Assembly: GCA_964430855.1 (NCBI GenBank)
Contig: CAYSHC010000143.1
Coordinates: 1 to 7,678, forward strand
DNA length: 7,678 bases
Source of the DNA: JAEZDP01 sp964430855
Lineage (GTDB): Bacteria > Acidobacteriota > Vicinamibacteria > Vicinamibacterales > Vicinamibacteraceae
Direction: 5' to 3'
A model generated the notes under the pieces. It worked only from the letters and a program-made list of their open reading frames with translations, searched no databases and was not told the origin of the DNA. Below are positions 5,733 through 7,678 of this stretch, piece by piece (position 1 is the first letter of the stretch; each line of letters begins with the position of its first letter). A program made the position numbers and the translations under genes.

Positions 5733-5786
5733 GGCTCGGAGAGCGGACGGCTCGGAGAGCGGACGGCTCGGAGAGCCGTCCCTACC
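5733..5786 (-). repeat. REP-like element with two extra truncated tandem copies
   Basis: A complete element (5761-5786 on the minus strand: GGTAG, GGACGGCTC, loop TCC, GAGCCGTCC) is followed by a 16-bp duplicate of its distal part (5760-5745, GCTCTCCGAGCCGTCC) and a 12-bp partial duplicate (5744-5733). Each unit keeps a small GCTC/GAGC stem. The TAG of the head (5784-5782) is the stop codon of the RND gene. The block fills about half of the gap between the RND gene and the Tat amidohydrolase. Confidence 0.88.
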
Positions 5787-7678
5787 TGGCGGGGGCCTGA
5801 CTGACGAGTTCGTCGGCTACGTCGTGCCCGCGGCGGCGGAGGTACCGTACGCGCAGCGTCTCGAGGTAGAGGTACACCACCGGCGTCGTGTACAGCGTCA
5901 GCACCTGGCTCATGACGAGGCCGCCCACGATCGCGATCCCCAGCGGCTGGCGCAGTTCGGCGCCTTCGCCCGTCCCGATCATCAGCGGCAGCGCGCCGAG
6001 CAGCGCCGCCATCGTCGTCATCAGGATGGGGCGCAGGCGGAGCAGGCACGCCTCGCGGATGGCCTCGCGCGGGCTGACGCCCCGTTCGCGCTCGATCTGG
6101 AGCGCGACGTCGATCATCAGGATGGCGTTCTTCATCACGACGCCGATCAGCAGGAAGAGCCCGAGCAGTGCGACCAGGCTGAACTCCGTTCCCAGCAGCC
6201 ACAACGCGAGGAGCGCGCCCACGCCGGCGGAAGGCAGCGTGGAGAGGATGGTGAGCGGGTGCAGGTAGCTCTCGTAGAGCACGCCGAGCACGATGTAGAC
6301 GACGAGGAGCGTGCCGAGGATGGCGATGGGCTGGTTGCCCTGCATGCGCTGGAAGAGGCTGGCGTTGCCCTCCAGGCGACCCTGGATGGACGTCGGCAGC
6401 GTCAGCAGCGACACCGCGCGGGTGATGGCGGCCTCGGCCTGGCTGAGGCTCACGCCGGGCGCCAGCTCGAACGACACGTTCGTGGACGCGAACTGGTCGT
6501 TGCGCGTGACCCGGTCGTTGGCCGACGTGCGCGTGTAGCGGCTGAAGGCCGACAGCGGCACGCGCTGCCCGTCGGCCATCACGTACACCTCGTCGAGCGC
6601 CTCGGGGCCCTGCGCAAACTGCGGCGCCACCTCCATCACCACGCGGTACTGGTTCATCGCGTTGTAGATGGTCGACACCTGCCGCTGGCCGAAGGCGTTG
6701 TTGAGCGCCTGGGTGACCGTCGCCATCTCGATGCCGAGCTGGCGCGCGGCCTCGCGATCGACCTCGAGGGTGATCTGCTGGCTCGAGACGAGCTCGTCCT
6801 CGATGCCCGTCAGCTCCGGCAGCGTGGCGAGCGCGTTGCGGACGCGCTGGCCCCACACGCGCAGCTCGGCGATGTCGTCGGCGCGCAGCGTGTAGCGGTA
6901 CGACCCGCCGCCGAAGCCGCCGCCGAAGCGGATGTCCTGGTCCACGTTCAGCCAGAGCCTCGCGCCGGGCACCTTCGGCAGCGACTGGCGGATCCGCTCC
7001 GCGACGATCTGCGCCGGCACGCCGCGCTCGTCGAGCGGCTTCAGCCGGACGAACATCTGCGCGTTGTTGATGCCGCGGCCGCCGCCCACGAAGCCGGCCA
7101 CGCTCTCGACGGCGGGGTCCTGCAGCACGGCCTTCCTGAAGGCCTCGATCTTCGGCTGCATGATCTGGAACGACATCCCGTCGTCGCCGCGGATGAACCC
7201 GCCGAGCTGCCCGGTGTCCTGCTGCGGCAGGAAGCTCTTGGGCGCGTTGATGTACAGGTGGACGTTGAGCGCGATGACGCCGATGAGCAGCGCCATCACG
7301 AGCGGCGCGTGCCCCAGCGCCCAGCCCAGCGACCGCGCGTAGCCGCGCCGCAGCCAGCCGAACGACGTGTCGCTCAGCGACTGGAGCCGTCCCGTTCGTG
7401 CCTCGCGCCGCGCCACCAGCCACCGCGCGCACAGCATCGGCGTGAGCGTCAGCGACACGACCAGCGAGATGAGGATGGCCGCGACCAGCGTGATCGAGAA
7501 CTCGCGGAACAGCCGCTCGACGATGCCCCCCATGAAGAGGATCGACACGAACACCGCGACGATCGACAGGTTCATCGAGAGCAGCGTGAAGCCGACCTCC
7601 TTCGCGCCCCTGATGGCGGCCTCGACGGGCGGGATCCCGGTTTCGACGTGCCGCGCGATGTTCTCGAGCACGACGATC
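5782..7678 (-). CDS. RND multidrug efflux permease, MdtB/MdtC-like, C-terminal 631 residues (5' end outside window)
   Basis: Inner-membrane proton/drug antiporter subunit of a tripartite efflux system. The frame is open to the window edge and begins inside the IVVLENI segment of transmembrane helix 4, just after the family's proton-relay Asp pair, so about 400 N-terminal residues are missing. Numbering from the GTG Val at 7671: helices at about 29-48, 58-79 and 121-140; a periplasmic porter/docking part at about 143-445; then helices from 449 to the end. YESYLHPLTILSTLPSAGVGA (466-486) and GVVMKNAILMIDVAL (510-524), with the conserved relay K514, resemble MdtB/MdtC rather than AcrB. A glycine-rich GGGFGGGSYRY (250-260) lies in the porter region. 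The adaptor and outer-membrane partners should lie to the right, outside the window. The gene ends at a TAG supplied by a REP-like repeat. Substrate unknown. Confidence 0.95.
   Translation of the reverse strand, partial: IVVLENIARHVETGIPPVEAAIRGAKEVGFTLLSMNLSIVAVFVSILFMGGIVERLFREFSITLVAAILISLVVSLTLTPMLCARWLVARREARTGRLQSLSDTSFGWLRRGYARSLGWALGHAPLVMALLIGVIALNVHLYINAPKSFLPQQDTGQLGGFIRGDDGMSFQIMQPKIEAFRKAVLQDPAVESVAGFVGGGRGINNAQMFVRLKPLDERGVPAQIVAERIRQSLPKVPGARLWLNVDQDIRFGGGFGGGSYRYTLRADDIAELRVWGQRVRNALATLPELTGIEDELVSSQQITLEVDREAARQLGIEMATVTQALNNAFGQRQVSTIYNAMNQYRVVMEVAPQFAQGPEALDEVYVMADGQRVPLSAFSRYTRTSANDRVTRNDQFASTNVSFELAPGVSLSQAEAAITRAVSLLTLPTSIQGRLEGNASLFQRMQGNQPIAILGTLLVVYIVLGVLYESYLHPLTILSTLPSAGVGALLALWLLGTEFSLVALLGLFLLIGVVMKNAILMIDVALQIERERGVSPREAIREACLLRLRPILMTTMAALLGALPLMIGTGEGAELRQPLGIAIVGGLVMSQVLTLYTTPVVYLYLETLRVRYLRRRGHDVADELVSQAPAR

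Noticed and set aside
2513..7432. A minus-strand reading frame of 1,639 codons without a stop.
   Set aside because: Only its last 190 codons encode a recognisable protein (the peroxiredoxin). The rest is an Arg/Ala/Pro-rich shadow, in another frame, of the fusion protein, Tat amidohydrolase and RND genes. GC-rich DNA has few stop codons.

Overview
The window is GC-rich (roughly 70% by eye) bacterial chromosome and almost fully coding. Exported amidohydrolases, a DUF1080-type domain, an MdtB/C-like RND pump, a LigD-type polymerase and many GC-rich palindromic intergenic repeats together suggest a Gram-negative soil-type bacterium. Acidobacteriota (Vicinamibacteria-like) is my best guess. This is an inference from gene content and style, since there is no rRNA or other marker here.

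Left part (1-1228): a divergent pair. A LigD-type polymerase/primase-domain gene runs leftwards off the window edge (start at 703). A MarR-family regulator runs rightwards (764-1228). Their 60-bp shared upstream region holds weak, nearly symmetric promoter-like boxes on an inverted repeat. A 41-bp gap then separates MarR from a convergent gene, and a run of 7-bp tandem repeats (1237-1278) straddles that gene's stop codon.

Right part (1270-7678): five genes, all on the minus strand. In transcription order they are: the C-terminal 60% of an RND efflux permease (5' end outside the window); a Tat-exported amidohydrolase; an exported protein that joins an acetamidase/formamidase domain to a DUF1080 (3-keto-disaccharide hydrolase-like) domain; an exported BCP/PrxQ-like peroxiredoxin; and a Sec-exported amidohydrolase. 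The middle three are separated by only 24 and 20 bp and look like an operon. The 99-bp and 136-bp gaps on either side of this trio are where the palindromic repeats sit. The likely theme is envelope-level chemistry: hydrolysis of small amides or ring compounds, peroxide removal and efflux. No substrate can be read from the sequence.

The most notable non-coding signal is a family of REP-like elements: a GGTAG head directly followed by a 9-bp-stem, 3-nt-loop hairpin. Three clear copies, one diverged inverted copy and two truncated tandem copies are present. In two places the TAG of the head is the stop codon of the preceding gene. I see no CRISPR array, tRNA, rRNA, transposase gene or phage gene.
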